From: Streptobacillus moniliformis DSM 12112
GTDB lineage: Bacteria; Fusobacteriota; Fusobacteriia; Fusobacteriales; Leptotrichiaceae
NCBI RefSeq assembly: GCF_000024565.1
Contig: NC_013515.1
Span: 1,036,497-1,100,496 of the forward strand
DNA: 64,000 bases
Reading direction: 5' to 3'
Made by a program: the position numbers and the translations under genes. Below are positions 9,458 to 16,790 of this stretch, one piece after another; position 1 is the first letter of the stretch, and each line of letters starts with the position of its first letter. The notes below the pieces were generated by a model. It had not been told where the DNA came from, did not search any database, and saw nothing but the letters and a program-made list of their open reading frames with translations.

Positions 9458-9486
9458 ATTATACCCTATTTTTTATTTAATTGCAA
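9458..9486 (-). promoter_or_regulatory. Promoter of the small RNA
   Basis: On the minus strand: TTGCAA (9481-9486), a 17-base spacer, TATAAT (9458-9463). It lies in the gap after yaaA and fires straight into the hairpin RNA. Confidence 0.75.
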
Positions 9487-9502
9487 GTCTTTTTTATTTT
9501 TT

Positions 9503-10201
9503 TTATTTATTTTTTTCAAAAAATATGATTTTATCTCTTTTTTCAACCATTTCATAACCACAAAATTTTAGTTTTTCTATCTCTTCTATGCTCTGAATAT
9601 TATTTTCTATTAAAGCTGTTAAAAATTGTCCTCTCGCTTTCTTAGATATAGTAGAGTGTGTCTTTCCTGATTCCTTAAATACTATTTTATACATTCTATC
9701 CCTTATCTCTTTACTAAAAACTTCTTCAAATTCACTTGATAGTAAAGAAATAATTAATTCTTCATTTTTGACCGTATCATCATATTGTTTTTGCCAAAAC
9801 TTTTTTAAACTTACCCCATCAACAGAAAGATTATTCAAAAAATCCAATCTATGTAAAGAAATGTTATCTAAAGCATTTATTATTCCATAGAAAGATGATG
9901 TAATATATACATTATTTAGATATTCTTTTTCCTTTTCACTTAAATTATCTCTTTTAATATTTCTATACATCAAACCATCATATAGCTCTATGGCTCTATA
10001 TTCCTTAGATACCTTATTTTTTATATCAAGAAATCTTTTTCTCTCTATCTCTGCTTGTTCACTTTTTATTTTAAAAAACTTAGATAAATCCTCTATTTTA
10101 AGTATTTCTTCTAATATTTTTTCAGTATTTTCATTTATGCCTTTTCTTAAAACTTCTTTTCTTTCTTTCATTTGTTTTGCTGGAGGTATCAATATTTTCA
10201 T
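9503..10201 (-). CDS. yaaA: YaaA family peroxide-stress protein (DUF328/UPF0246)
   Basis: About 232 residues. The N-terminal family signature MKILIPPAKQMKE and the internal pieces AIELYDGLMYRNI, YINNVYITSSFYGI-like (YLNNVYITSSFYGIINALD), KFWQKQYDD and ISKKARGQFLTALI are characteristic of YaaA. In E. coli this protein lowers intracellular iron and protects DNA under peroxide stress. I use the ATG at 10201, which overlaps the upstream stop as ATGA; a TTG six codons earlier is also in frame. It is the last gene of the pdxS operon. Confidence 0.9.
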   Translation of the reverse strand: MKILIPPAKQMKERKEVLRKGINENTEKILEEILKIEDLSKFFKIKSEQAEIERKRFLDIKNKVSKEYRAIELYDGLMYRNIKRDNLSEKEKEYLNNVYITSSFYGIINALDNISLHRLDFLNNLSVDGVSLKKFWQKQYDDTVKNEELIISLLSSEFEEVFSKEIRDRMYKIVFKESGKTHSTISKKARGQFLTALIENNIQSIEEIEKLKFCGYEMVEKRDKIIFFEKNK

Positions 10202-10806
10202 AATTTCACTTTCTTGCAAAAATACACCCTATAACCTGAATGTATACCTAGAGTTTTACAATTCCCAAATACTTCACGTAATTTCTTTTCTGTACTTTTT
10301 GCTCCATGTTTAGTTTGAATTACACAATAAAAATCTCCATCTATATCCAAATGATTATATGCATTTTCATATATATCAAATATTATATTTTTCCCTGCTC
10401 TTATAGGGGGATTTGATATTATTATATCAAAATTTTCATGAATATTTTCAAATGAATTAGATTTATATATCTCATAATCTTCAACCATATTATTCTTACA
10501 ATTTATATCAGCTAATTCTAAAGCCCTATCATTTACATCAGTTAATACATATTTACTATGTTTATAGAATTTAGATAAAAGTAATGTTACTGTTCCATAA
10601 CCACAGCCTATATCAAGTAATTTAAATTTTTCTTTTTTGTTATTATTAATAAATTCCCTCAACATTACATCTGTTCCAAAATCTAACTTATTTTTAGAAA
10701 ATACTCCTAAATCTGTAATAAAAGTATATTTATTACCTAAAAAATCTACCTCTATTTCTTTTCTATTTGTTTTTAAGTCAATGTTATTAGTATAATAATG
10801 TTTCAT
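10198..10806 (-). CDS. Class I SAM-dependent methyltransferase, RsmC/YbxB-like
   Basis: About 202 residues. The N-terminus MKHYYTNN...NRKEIEV matches the short YbxB-type members of COG2813 (16S rRNA G1207 methyltransferase-like). SAM-binding motif I is LLDIGCGYGTVTLLL, an acidic motif follows at VLTDVNDRAL, and the catalytic-type motif IV is IISNPPIRAGK, which suits amino-group methylation of guanine. I take the ATG at 10806 by homology to YbxB N-termini. Upstream in-frame TTG and ATG codons would lengthen it into the neighbouring gene. It overlaps the GNAT gene by about 20 bases. The exact rRNA target is not proven by sequence. Confidence 0.85.
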   Translation of the reverse strand: MKHYYTNNIDLKTNRKEIEVDFLGNKYTFITDLGVFSKNKLDFGTDVMLREFINNNKKEKFKLLDIGCGYGTVTLLLSKFYKHSKYVLTDVNDRALELADINCKNNMVEDYEIYKSNSFENIHENFDIIISNPPIRAGKNIIFDIYENAYNHLDIDGDFYCVIQTKHGAKSTEKKLREVFGNCKTLGIHSGYRVYFCKKVKL

Positions 10807-11239
10807 AAAGATATCTTTTTTCTCCGTCCTTATACTCATCTTCAAGTAATTCTTTGATATAGAAATTAAAATCTAAGTATAATTTATTTGCTTTTGTATT
10901 ATTAACACCTGTAGTTAATTGCACTTTTTTTATTCCTATTTTTTTAAGTTCTTCCAATACTAATGATAAAATTTTATGAGCCATACCTTGATTTTGATAT
11001 TTAGTGTTAGTAAATAAGCCATAAATATATGCAATTTCTCTATCAAACGATGACATAACTTCTATTACTGAAACTATTTCTTTACCTTTTATTAAAGCAT
11101 ATACTCTACCGTATTTAGCCATAGGTTTAATGTTATAGTTACCTATAGATGCCCCTTCAAATATTATATCCTCTAACTCTACAATAGAATAAAGCATACC
11201 TTCATCTTTTATTGGATCTAATAATTTAAACTCTACCAT
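10787..11239 (-). CDS. GNAT-family N-acetyltransferase
   Basis: A 150-residue single-domain acetyltransferase. The acetyl-CoA pyrophosphate-binding segment is seen at TKYQNQGMAHKILSLVLEEL, preceded by the beta-4 strand AYIYGLFTN. The C-terminal strand/turn NNTKANKLYLDFNFY is typical of GNAT proteins. The substrate is unknown. It overlaps pdxT by 14 bases, implying translational coupling in the pdxS operon. Confidence 0.85.
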   Translation of the reverse strand: MVEFKLLDPIKDEGMLYSIVELEDIIFEGASIGNYNIKPMAKYGRVYALIKGKEIVSVIEVMSSFDREIAYIYGLFTNTKYQNQGMAHKILSLVLEELKKIGIKKVQLTTGVNNTKANKLYLDFNFYIKELLEDEYKDGEKRYLYETLLY

Positions 11240-11804
11240 TTTCTTTTACCATTTCTATAAAATATTCATGTATTCTAGTATCTTTTGTTAATTCTGGATG
11301 AAATGCTGTAACTAACATATTCTTTTCTCTTGAAGCAACTATTTTTTCATCTACTACAGATAATATTTCAACATCATTTCCAACATTTACTACATAAGGT
11401 GCTCTAATAAATACCATAGGAAAATCTGAAATATTTCCAAATTTTTCAAATGATTTAAATGAACCTAATTGTCTTCCATAAGCATTTCTTTTAACAGTAA
11501 TATCCATAAGTGCTAAATGTCTTTTATCATCATTATCTATTTCTTTAGCTAGTAATATCATTCCAGCACAAGTTCCAAATACAGGCATACCATTTTCTAT
11601 TTTATTTTTCAATTCTTCATATATATCAAGTTCTCTTAATAATTTTCCCATTACAGGACTTTCTCCACCTGGTAAAATTAAGGCATCAAAATTTCTTAAA
11701 ACATCTTTTTTTTGTCTTATTTCAAAACTATCTATACCAAGCTTATCTAAAATTTCTTTATGTTCTATGAAAGCTCCTTGTAATGCTAAAATACCAATTA
11801 ACAT
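11226..11804 (-). CDS. pdxT: Pyridoxal 5'-phosphate synthase glutaminase subunit PdxT
   Basis: Class I glutamine amidotransferase that supplies ammonia to PdxS. The 192 residues contain IGILALQGAFIEHKEIL at the N-terminus, the oxyanion region ILPGGESPVMGKLL (the family more often has GGESTT), the nucleophile Cys in FGTCAGMILLA and the His/Glu pair in TAFHPELTKD. It starts 2 bases after pdxS. This is the DXP-independent vitamin B6 route. Confidence 0.97.
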   Translation of the reverse strand: MLIGILALQGAFIEHKEILDKLGIDSFEIRQKKDVLRNFDALILPGGESPVMGKLLRELDIYEELKNKIENGMPVFGTCAGMILLAKEIDNDDKRHLALMDITVKRNAYGRQLGSFKSFEKFGNISDFPMVFIRAPYVVNVGNDVEILSVVDEKIVASREKNMLVTAFHPELTKDTRIHEYFIEMVKENGRV

Positions 11805-11806
11805 TA

Positions 11807-12682
11807 CTATTTCCCTCTTTCTGCCATTAATATCTTAATTTCAGATTCATTTATACCTACCATAGCTTCTCCTAAATTAGAAGAAACTTCTGCAAGTACC
11901 TTAGGATCATTATAGTTAGTTACAGCTTTAACTATAGCTCTTGCTCTTGCTTCTGGATCACCTGATTTAAATATTCCTGAACCAACAAATACTCCCTCAG
12001 CTCCAAGTTGCATCATTAATGCTGCATCTGCTGGAGTTGCAACTCCACCAGCAGCAAAATTAACTACTGGTAATTTCTTATTATCATATACATATTTTAA
12101 TAAGTCATATGGAACTTGAAGTTCTTTTGCAACATTATATAGCTCTCTTTCATCTAATGATGAAATTCTTCTAATTTCATTTTGCATAGCTCTCATATGT
12201 CTAACTGCCTGAACTATATCACCAGTTCCTGGTTCTCCTTTAGTTCTTATCATAGAAGCTCCCTCATTAATTCTTCTTAAAGCTTCCCCTAAATCTTTAG
12301 CTCCACATACAAATGGAACTTTAAAATCTCTTTTATTAATATGTAATACATCATCAGCTGGCGTTAAAACTTCTGATTCATCAATATAGTCTATTTCTAT
12401 AGCTTCTAATATTTGTGCCTCAACAAAATGACCTATTCTTGCCTTTGCCATTACAGGTATACTTACAACCTCTTGAATACTTTTAATCATAGCAGGATCA
12501 CTCATTCTAGCTACTCCACCAACTGCTCTAATGTCAGCAGGTATTCTTTCAAGTGCCATAACTGCACATGCACCAGCTCTTTCAGCTATTATAGCTTGTT
12601 CTGGTGTAGAAACATCCATTATTACTCCACCTTTTAACATTTGTGCTAAGTTCTTATTTAATTCATATCTATTATCTTCCAT
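11807..12682 (-). CDS. pdxS: Pyridoxal 5'-phosphate synthase subunit PdxS
   Basis: TIM-barrel synthase that condenses ribose 5-phosphate, glyceraldehyde 3-phosphate and ammonia to PLP. The 291 residues are full length and very conserved: [20 protein letters not shown], the ribose-phosphate Lys in [25 protein letters not shown], and [20 protein letters not shown] with a second active-site Lys region. RBS GGGAGAAA. First gene of pdxS-pdxT-GNAT-rsmC-like-yaaA. No PdxR/MocR-type regulator is adjacent. Confidence 0.98.
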   Translation of the reverse strand: MEDNRYELNKNLAQMLKGGVIMDVSTPEQAIIAERAGACAVMALERIPADIRAVGGVARMSDPAMIKSIQEVVSIPVMAKARIGHFVEAQILEAIEIDYIDESEVLTPADDVLHINKRDFKVPFVCGAKDLGEALRRINEGASMIRTKGEPGTGDIVQAVRHMRAMQNEIRRISSLDERELYNVAKELQVPYDLLKYVYDNKKLPVVNFAAGGVATPADAALMMQLGAEGVFVGSGIFKSGDPEARARAIVKAVTNYNDPKVLAEVSSNLGEAMVGINESEIKILMAERGK

Positions 12683-12713
12683 AATTATTTCTCCCTTTAA
12701 AATATTTTTTCTA

Positions 12714-12743
12714 ATTATATCATAATTATATATATTTTAACAA
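12714..12743 (-). promoter_or_regulatory. Promoter of the pdxS operon
   Basis: On the minus strand: TTGTTA (12738-12743), an 18-base spacer, TATAAT (12714-12719), about 30 bases before the pdxS start. Confidence 0.65.
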
Positions 12744-12869
12744 CTCAAAGTTTTACGAAAAAAACAAGAAAAAATACTAACAAAAGCATAAAATACAAAC
12801 ATTACAGCATTCATTCACTTGATATATTAAATAGTGTAAATTTATTCTATCAAAAAAATCTCTAAATTC

Positions 12870-13371
12870 AAGTCTTTGTTTTCATTGTTATTATTAGAAG
12901 CACCATTTGGTTTATTCTCCAAGTTAAACTCTGCTCCTATCCATGGACTTACTTTTAATCTTCCTTCTACATAACTAAATTCTGTTGATATTTTTGGCTT
13001 CACTGTTAATGAATGTATTGCTTTTTCTAATTCTGCCTTTGATGATAGTTTTCCTTTTGTTAAGTCTTTTATCTTTCCTTTTTCTTTTCTTAAACTATCT
13101 TGTTTACTTACATCGTATTTCTCTGCATATTTATGTATACTTTCCTTATAGCCTGTTGAATCTTTTATATAATCTACATATACTCCATATACTTCTTTAT
13201 TTAAGCCATTTAAATTATACTCATTATCTAATGATAAGATTACTTCTACATTCTCTCTTGCCTTATATCTACTCTTCCCTCCAAAGTCTATGCTTAGGGC
13301 TTGTTTTATTCCTTCATCTGTAGCTGTAAGACCTTTATGAAACACCGCATCTAATCCATATTTAGCATCAA
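12870..13371 (-). repeat. Mosaic fragment D (copy of 7125-7626)
   Basis: About 500 bases aligned without gaps at a constant offset of 5745 to the expressed OMP gene (residues about 538-705). The 113-codon reverse-frame translation at 12985-13323 is identical to that at 7240-7578, so the DNA is (near-)identical. It is the longest uniform block and is in direct orientation to the expressed copy. After 12870 the homology stops, before the last barrel strand. Confidence 0.9.
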
Positions 13372-13373
13372 CA

Positions 13374-13857
13374 TATGTTCTTCACCTAATTTATACCCTT
13401 GTTCTTTTCCTATTTTTACTTTCTTTCCTTTGCTTGTTAAATGTTTTTCTATTGCTTCTTTTATTCCATTATGTTTGTGGACTTTATCTTTATTATCTGC
13501 ATTTATTTTTTGTTTTTCTTCCCAAGCAATATCTTTACCACCTCTTCTATGAGCAGCAGTTAATTGAATGTTGAAAGTATCAACTATATCAGCATCCCAT
13601 CTTAGACCAAAGTGATAAGGTGTTTTATCTCCTAACTTCATTTCATTATTCTTATCTTTAACACCATTTAAATCAGTACCAATGAAAGCAAAGATTTCCT
13701 TATTTTTGTGCATAAAGACACCTAAATTTCCTTTAGCACCTATTTTGTTAGTAACATCATCTTGTTTCCATAGCTCTTTTATTTGCATTTCATTAGATGA
13801 ACTAGCTCCTCCTGAACTACCATTACCAGAATTAACCTTTTCATATGTTATTGGTTT
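13374..13857 (-). repeat. Mosaic fragment C (copy of ~8650-9127)
   Basis: Corresponds to OMP residues about 38-197. Its patch alleles (SSGGASSSNE, KDKNNE, KDIAWEEKQKINADNKDK) differ from the expressed gene but equal those of fragment A. One visible A/C difference is a Ser-to-Ala change within LRWDSD/LRWDAD. The joint to fragment B lies near 13858, at a short stretch shared by both sources. Confidence 0.88.
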
Positions 13858-13859
13858 AC

Positions 13860-14475
13860 TTGCTAAGAATACATCGTATAAGTCTTTACCATTAGTAGCT
13901 ACTTTATGGTCTTTGTCTGTATGGAAATGTACTTGGTTGTATAAGTTTACTTTTCCTTCTATCTTGTTATTATCATTTATTTCATAGCTTACCTTATTTT
14001 CTGTCCATACAAATCCTTGATGTCTTAGATCTTCTGGTTTTTGGTTTTCTTTATGTTTTGTGTCAAATAAGTATCTTAAATCTATTGTTGATTCTATATT
14101 TACTTCTTCTATCTCTTTTTTTAATGATAGTCCTGCTCCTGTTAATAGGGCATGGTTGTATTTATCATCTCCATTAGAAGCTTTTAGATTAGCTCCTAGC
14201 TTGTATTCTGCTAATGTGTGTAAGTCTAATCCCTTTGTTACATTTAGCTTTATCTTATTTGATGTCTTAAAGTCATTATTAATCTTTTCTAAATTGTTTA
14301 TACTGCTAGTTTTATGCTCTATTGTAACCTTATTTGAATTATCTGATATTAGAGATAGTTTTGTTGTTGGTTTTATTGTTGCTCCTAGCTTTACTTCTGG
14401 TTCATGAGTTAATGTTGTATTACCATTATCTTCTTTAATCTTTAATTTGTAATTAAGATCTCCTCTTAGTTCAAC
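13860..14475 (-). repeat. Mosaic fragment B (copy of ~7681-8285)
   Basis: Corresponds to OMP residues about 318-520. Differences from the expressed copy cluster in three patches: HKTSSINNLEKIN versus HKVNEEVSKLN, KASNGDDKY versus KATNGNKEY, and DKDHKVATNGKD versus DQNHKVANDKD. The long stretches between them translate identically. Confidence 0.88.
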
Positions 14476-14487
14476 TTTTTTTCCTTT

Positions 14488-14928
14488 GCTTGTTAAATGT
14501 TTTTCTATTGCTTCTTTTATTCCATTATGTTTGTGGACTTTATCTTTATTATCTGCATTTATTTTTTGTTTTTCTTCCCAAGCAATATCTTTACCACCTC
14601 TTCTATGAGCAGCAGTTAATTGAATGTTGAAAGTATCAACTATATCAGAATCCCATCTTAGACCAAAGTGATAAGGTGTTTTATCTCCTAACTTCATTTC
14701 ATTATTCTTATCTTTAACACCATTTAAATCAGTACCAATGAAAGCAAAGATTTCCTTATTTTTGTGCATAAAGACACCTAAATTTCCTTTAGCACCTATT
14801 TTGTTAGTAACATCATCTTGTTTCCATAGCTCTTTTATTTGCATTTCATTAGATGAACTAGCTCCTCCTGAACTACCATTACCAGAATTAACCTTTTCAT
14901 ATGTTATTGGTTTTTCTACAGAAACACT
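14488..14928 (-). repeat. Mosaic fragment A (copy of ~8697-9142)
   Basis: Corresponds to OMP residues about 33-181. The outer edge falls right after the shared string ctacagaaacact; the unique sequence beyond forms an inverted repeat (14922-14940). The joint to B lies within a shared tttttccttt stretch (about 14476-14487), where both parents read Lys-Gly-Lys, so the frame is kept. Confidence 0.88.
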
Positions 14929-14940
14929 AAAATAGTGTTT
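14922..14940. repeat. Inverted repeat at the outer edge of the mosaic locus
   Basis: AAACACTA (14922-14929), AAA loop, TAGTGTTT (14933-14940). One arm is OMP-derived sequence and the other is unique flank, so the palindrome sits on the boundary between cassette and chromosome. There is no U-tract on either side. Confidence 0.6.
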
Positions 14941-14947
14941 ATATAAA

Positions 14948-14976
14948 TTGCTTTTAGATGATATATATGTTATTAT
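14948..14976 (+). promoter_or_regulatory. Promoter of sppA
   Basis: TTGCTT (14948-14953), a 17-base spacer, TATTAT (14971-14976). The predicted transcript start near 14983 rules out a TTG start at 14948 for sppA. Confidence 0.55.
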
Positions 14977-15001
14977 AAATAATAAAATAAAGAGAAAGGA
15001 G

Positions 15002-16777
15002 ATGTATGATAAAACTACTATCATACAAATTTTTATGTTTAAATTTATTAAAAACTTTTTCATATTTACTATTAAAAAGATATATTCTTTTTTCATATAC
15101 ATTACTTTACTTATACTATTAATAACTATAATAATGGGTGGAATGTTTTCTAAAGATGAGATAAATGAAGACTATGAAAATATATTAATATCAGATATAT
15201 TCATACCAAGTGATGACAAATTCACAAATTCTATAAAATATATAGAAGGAAAAAACATTACTTTTTCAGAAGTATATACCTCACTTAACATGATTGCAAG
15301 TGATGATAAAATTCAAAAAATATTTATTGATTTAGATACTACAGCTTTCACTGCTTCACAATTAGAAGAATTAGAGCCTGTGTTAAATAAAATTAAATTA
15401 TCTAACAAGAAAATATATGCATATGGTAGTGAAATCAACAATACAAACTATGGTATTGCAACTTATGCTGATGAAATTATAGTTCCAGAAACACAAAATG
15501 CAAACATTGTTTTAACTGGATATTCAAATAAAAGTATGTACTACAAAGATCTATTTGATAAATATGGTTTTAAAATGGAAGTAATACATGTTGGAAGTCA
15601 TAAAAGTTTCGGTCAAAATTATACAAGAAATAGCATAAGTGCTGAAGAAAAAGAAACACTTACTAGAATACTTGATAAAAGATTAGAACAATTTATAGAA
15701 AAAAATGCTAATGCTAGAAAGATTAAACCAGAAATATTTAAAGAAAAACTATTAAAAGGTGAATATGCATATATTAGCCCTGAAAAAGCTAGAGATTTAG
15801 ATTTAGTAGATCAAATAATATTTTATGATGATTTAGCAAAAAAAATTGATTTAAAAGATGACAATACTATTTCTTTACAAAACTATTCTGAAAAGAAAAT
15901 AAAAGAAATTAATACTAGTTCTAATAAAATAGCAGTAATTTATCTTGATGGAGAAATTACTGAAAAAAGTAATTCAACAGTACCATATATTTCATATAGT
16001 AATTTCGAACAAAAATTTGAAAAAGCAGAAAAAACTAAAGGAATAAAAGGTATAGTTATTAGAATTAATTCACCTGGTGGTTCTGCTATAGAAGCTAAAC
16101 AGATATATAATAGGATAAGAAAATCAGAAGTTCCTGTATATATCTCTATAGGAAATATTGCTGCAAGTGGTGGTTATTACATTTCTAGTGCTGGTAATAA
16201 AATATTTATTAATCCTTCATCTTTAACTGGGTCTATAGGTGTTGTTTCAATAATGCCTAAATACTCTGCTGCTTTAAATAAATTAGGTATAAATATAGAT
16301 GGTGTGGAAAAAGGTAAATATAGCAACTTATTAAGCCCTTATAAGGATTTAACAGATGAAGAAAGAAATATTTATCAAAGAAAACTTGAAAGTATTTATT
16401 CTGAATTTAAAAATGATATATTGAAAAATAATAAAAAATTAACTTCAGAATCTTTAGAAGAAGTTGCACAAGGAAAAATTTGGTTAGGTAGTGAAGCAAT
16501 CAAGTTAAATTTAGTTAATGAATTTGGTGGATTACAAGATACAATAAATGCACTTCAAGAAGATTTAAAACTTGATAACAACTACAATATAGTTAATATA
16601 TATTCAGAAAAAAATTATGAAGATGTGTTTTCTATATTCGATAGATTATTAATAAAATTTAAATTAAAAAACAAAAATATTCTAGTTATAAATGAGCTAG
16701 AAGAAAAAATACAGTTTATAATAAATCAAAAAGGTAAGGCTATGTATTATTCTGATATTTTACCTTTTGAATTTTAA
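15002..16777 (+). CDS. sppA: Signal peptide peptidase SppA (67K type, protease IV)
   Basis: Membrane-bound serine protease that degrades cleaved signal peptides and other envelope substrates. One N-terminal membrane segment (about residues 23-46 from this start) is followed by two tandem ClpP/crotonase-like S49 domains. The catalytic Lys is expected in the first domain at VGSHKSFGQNYTR. The nucleophile Ser is in the second, in NIAASGGYYISSAG, preceded by INSPGGSAIEAKQIYNRI. Length about 592, as for two-domain SppA. The start is uncertain: ATG 15002 directly abuts AAAGGAG, whereas ATG 15035 lacks a ribosome site. pcrA follows 13 bases later. Confidence 0.92.
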   Translation: MYDKTTIIQIFMFKFIKNFFIFTIKKIYSFFIYITLLILLITIIMGGMFSKDEINEDYENILISDIFIPSDDKFTNSIKYIEGKNITFSEVYTSLNMIASDDKIQKIFIDLDTTAFTASQLEELEPVLNKIKLSNKKIYAYGSEINNTNYGIATYADEIIVPETQNANIVLTGYSNKSMYYKDLFDKYGFKMEVIHVGSHKSFGQNYTRNSISAEEKETLTRILDKRLEQFIEKNANARKIKPEIFKEKLLKGEYAYISPEKARDLDLVDQIIFYDDLAKKIDLKDDNTISLQNYSEKKIKEINTSSNKIAVIYLDGEITEKSNSTVPYISYSNFEQKFEKAEKTKGIKGIVIRINSPGGSAIEAKQIYNRIRKSEVPVYISIGNIAASGGYYISSAGNKIFINPSSLTGSIGVVSIMPKYSAALNKLGINIDGVEKGKYSNLLSPYKDLTDEERNIYQRKLESIYSEFKNDILKNNKKLTSESLEEVAQGKIWLGSEAIKLNLVNEFGGLQDTINALQEDLKLDNNYNIVNIYSEKNYEDVFSIFDRLLIKFKLKNKNILVINELEEKIQFIINQKGKAMYYSDILPFEF

Positions 16778-16790
16778 AGGGAGATGAGTA

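Larger units (their letters stand above)
12870..14928 (-). pseudogene. Silent mosaic locus built from four fragments of the OMP gene at 7070-9238
   Basis: Read 5' to 3' on the minus strand, this locus is fragment A (N-terminal part), B (middle), C (N-terminal part again) and D (C-terminal part) of the expressed OMP gene. The A/B and B/C joints keep the reading frame; D is in a different frame from C. It lacks the signal peptide (OMP residues 1-32), residues about 198-317 and 521-537, and the last barrel strands (706-722). No promoter or ribosome site precedes it. An open frame continues upstream to 15102, but that extension is the antisense of the sppA 5' region and is probably not translated. 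Identity to the expressed gene is near-complete outside short patches. The structure fits a donor store for gene conversion; a decayed duplicate is the plain alternative. Confidence 0.85.

Noticed and set aside
12842-13345. A 167-residue protein-coding gene
   Set aside because: It is block D of the mosaic, with an internal Met as apparent start and an unrelated tail after the homology ends.
13351-15102. A 583-codon open frame as a real membrane-anchored OMP-like protein
   Set aside because: Its first ~58 codons are the antisense of the sppA 5' region (a T-rich strand always looks hydrophobic), there is no ribosome site, and the body is a duplicated, deleted mosaic. I treat it as part of the silent locus.
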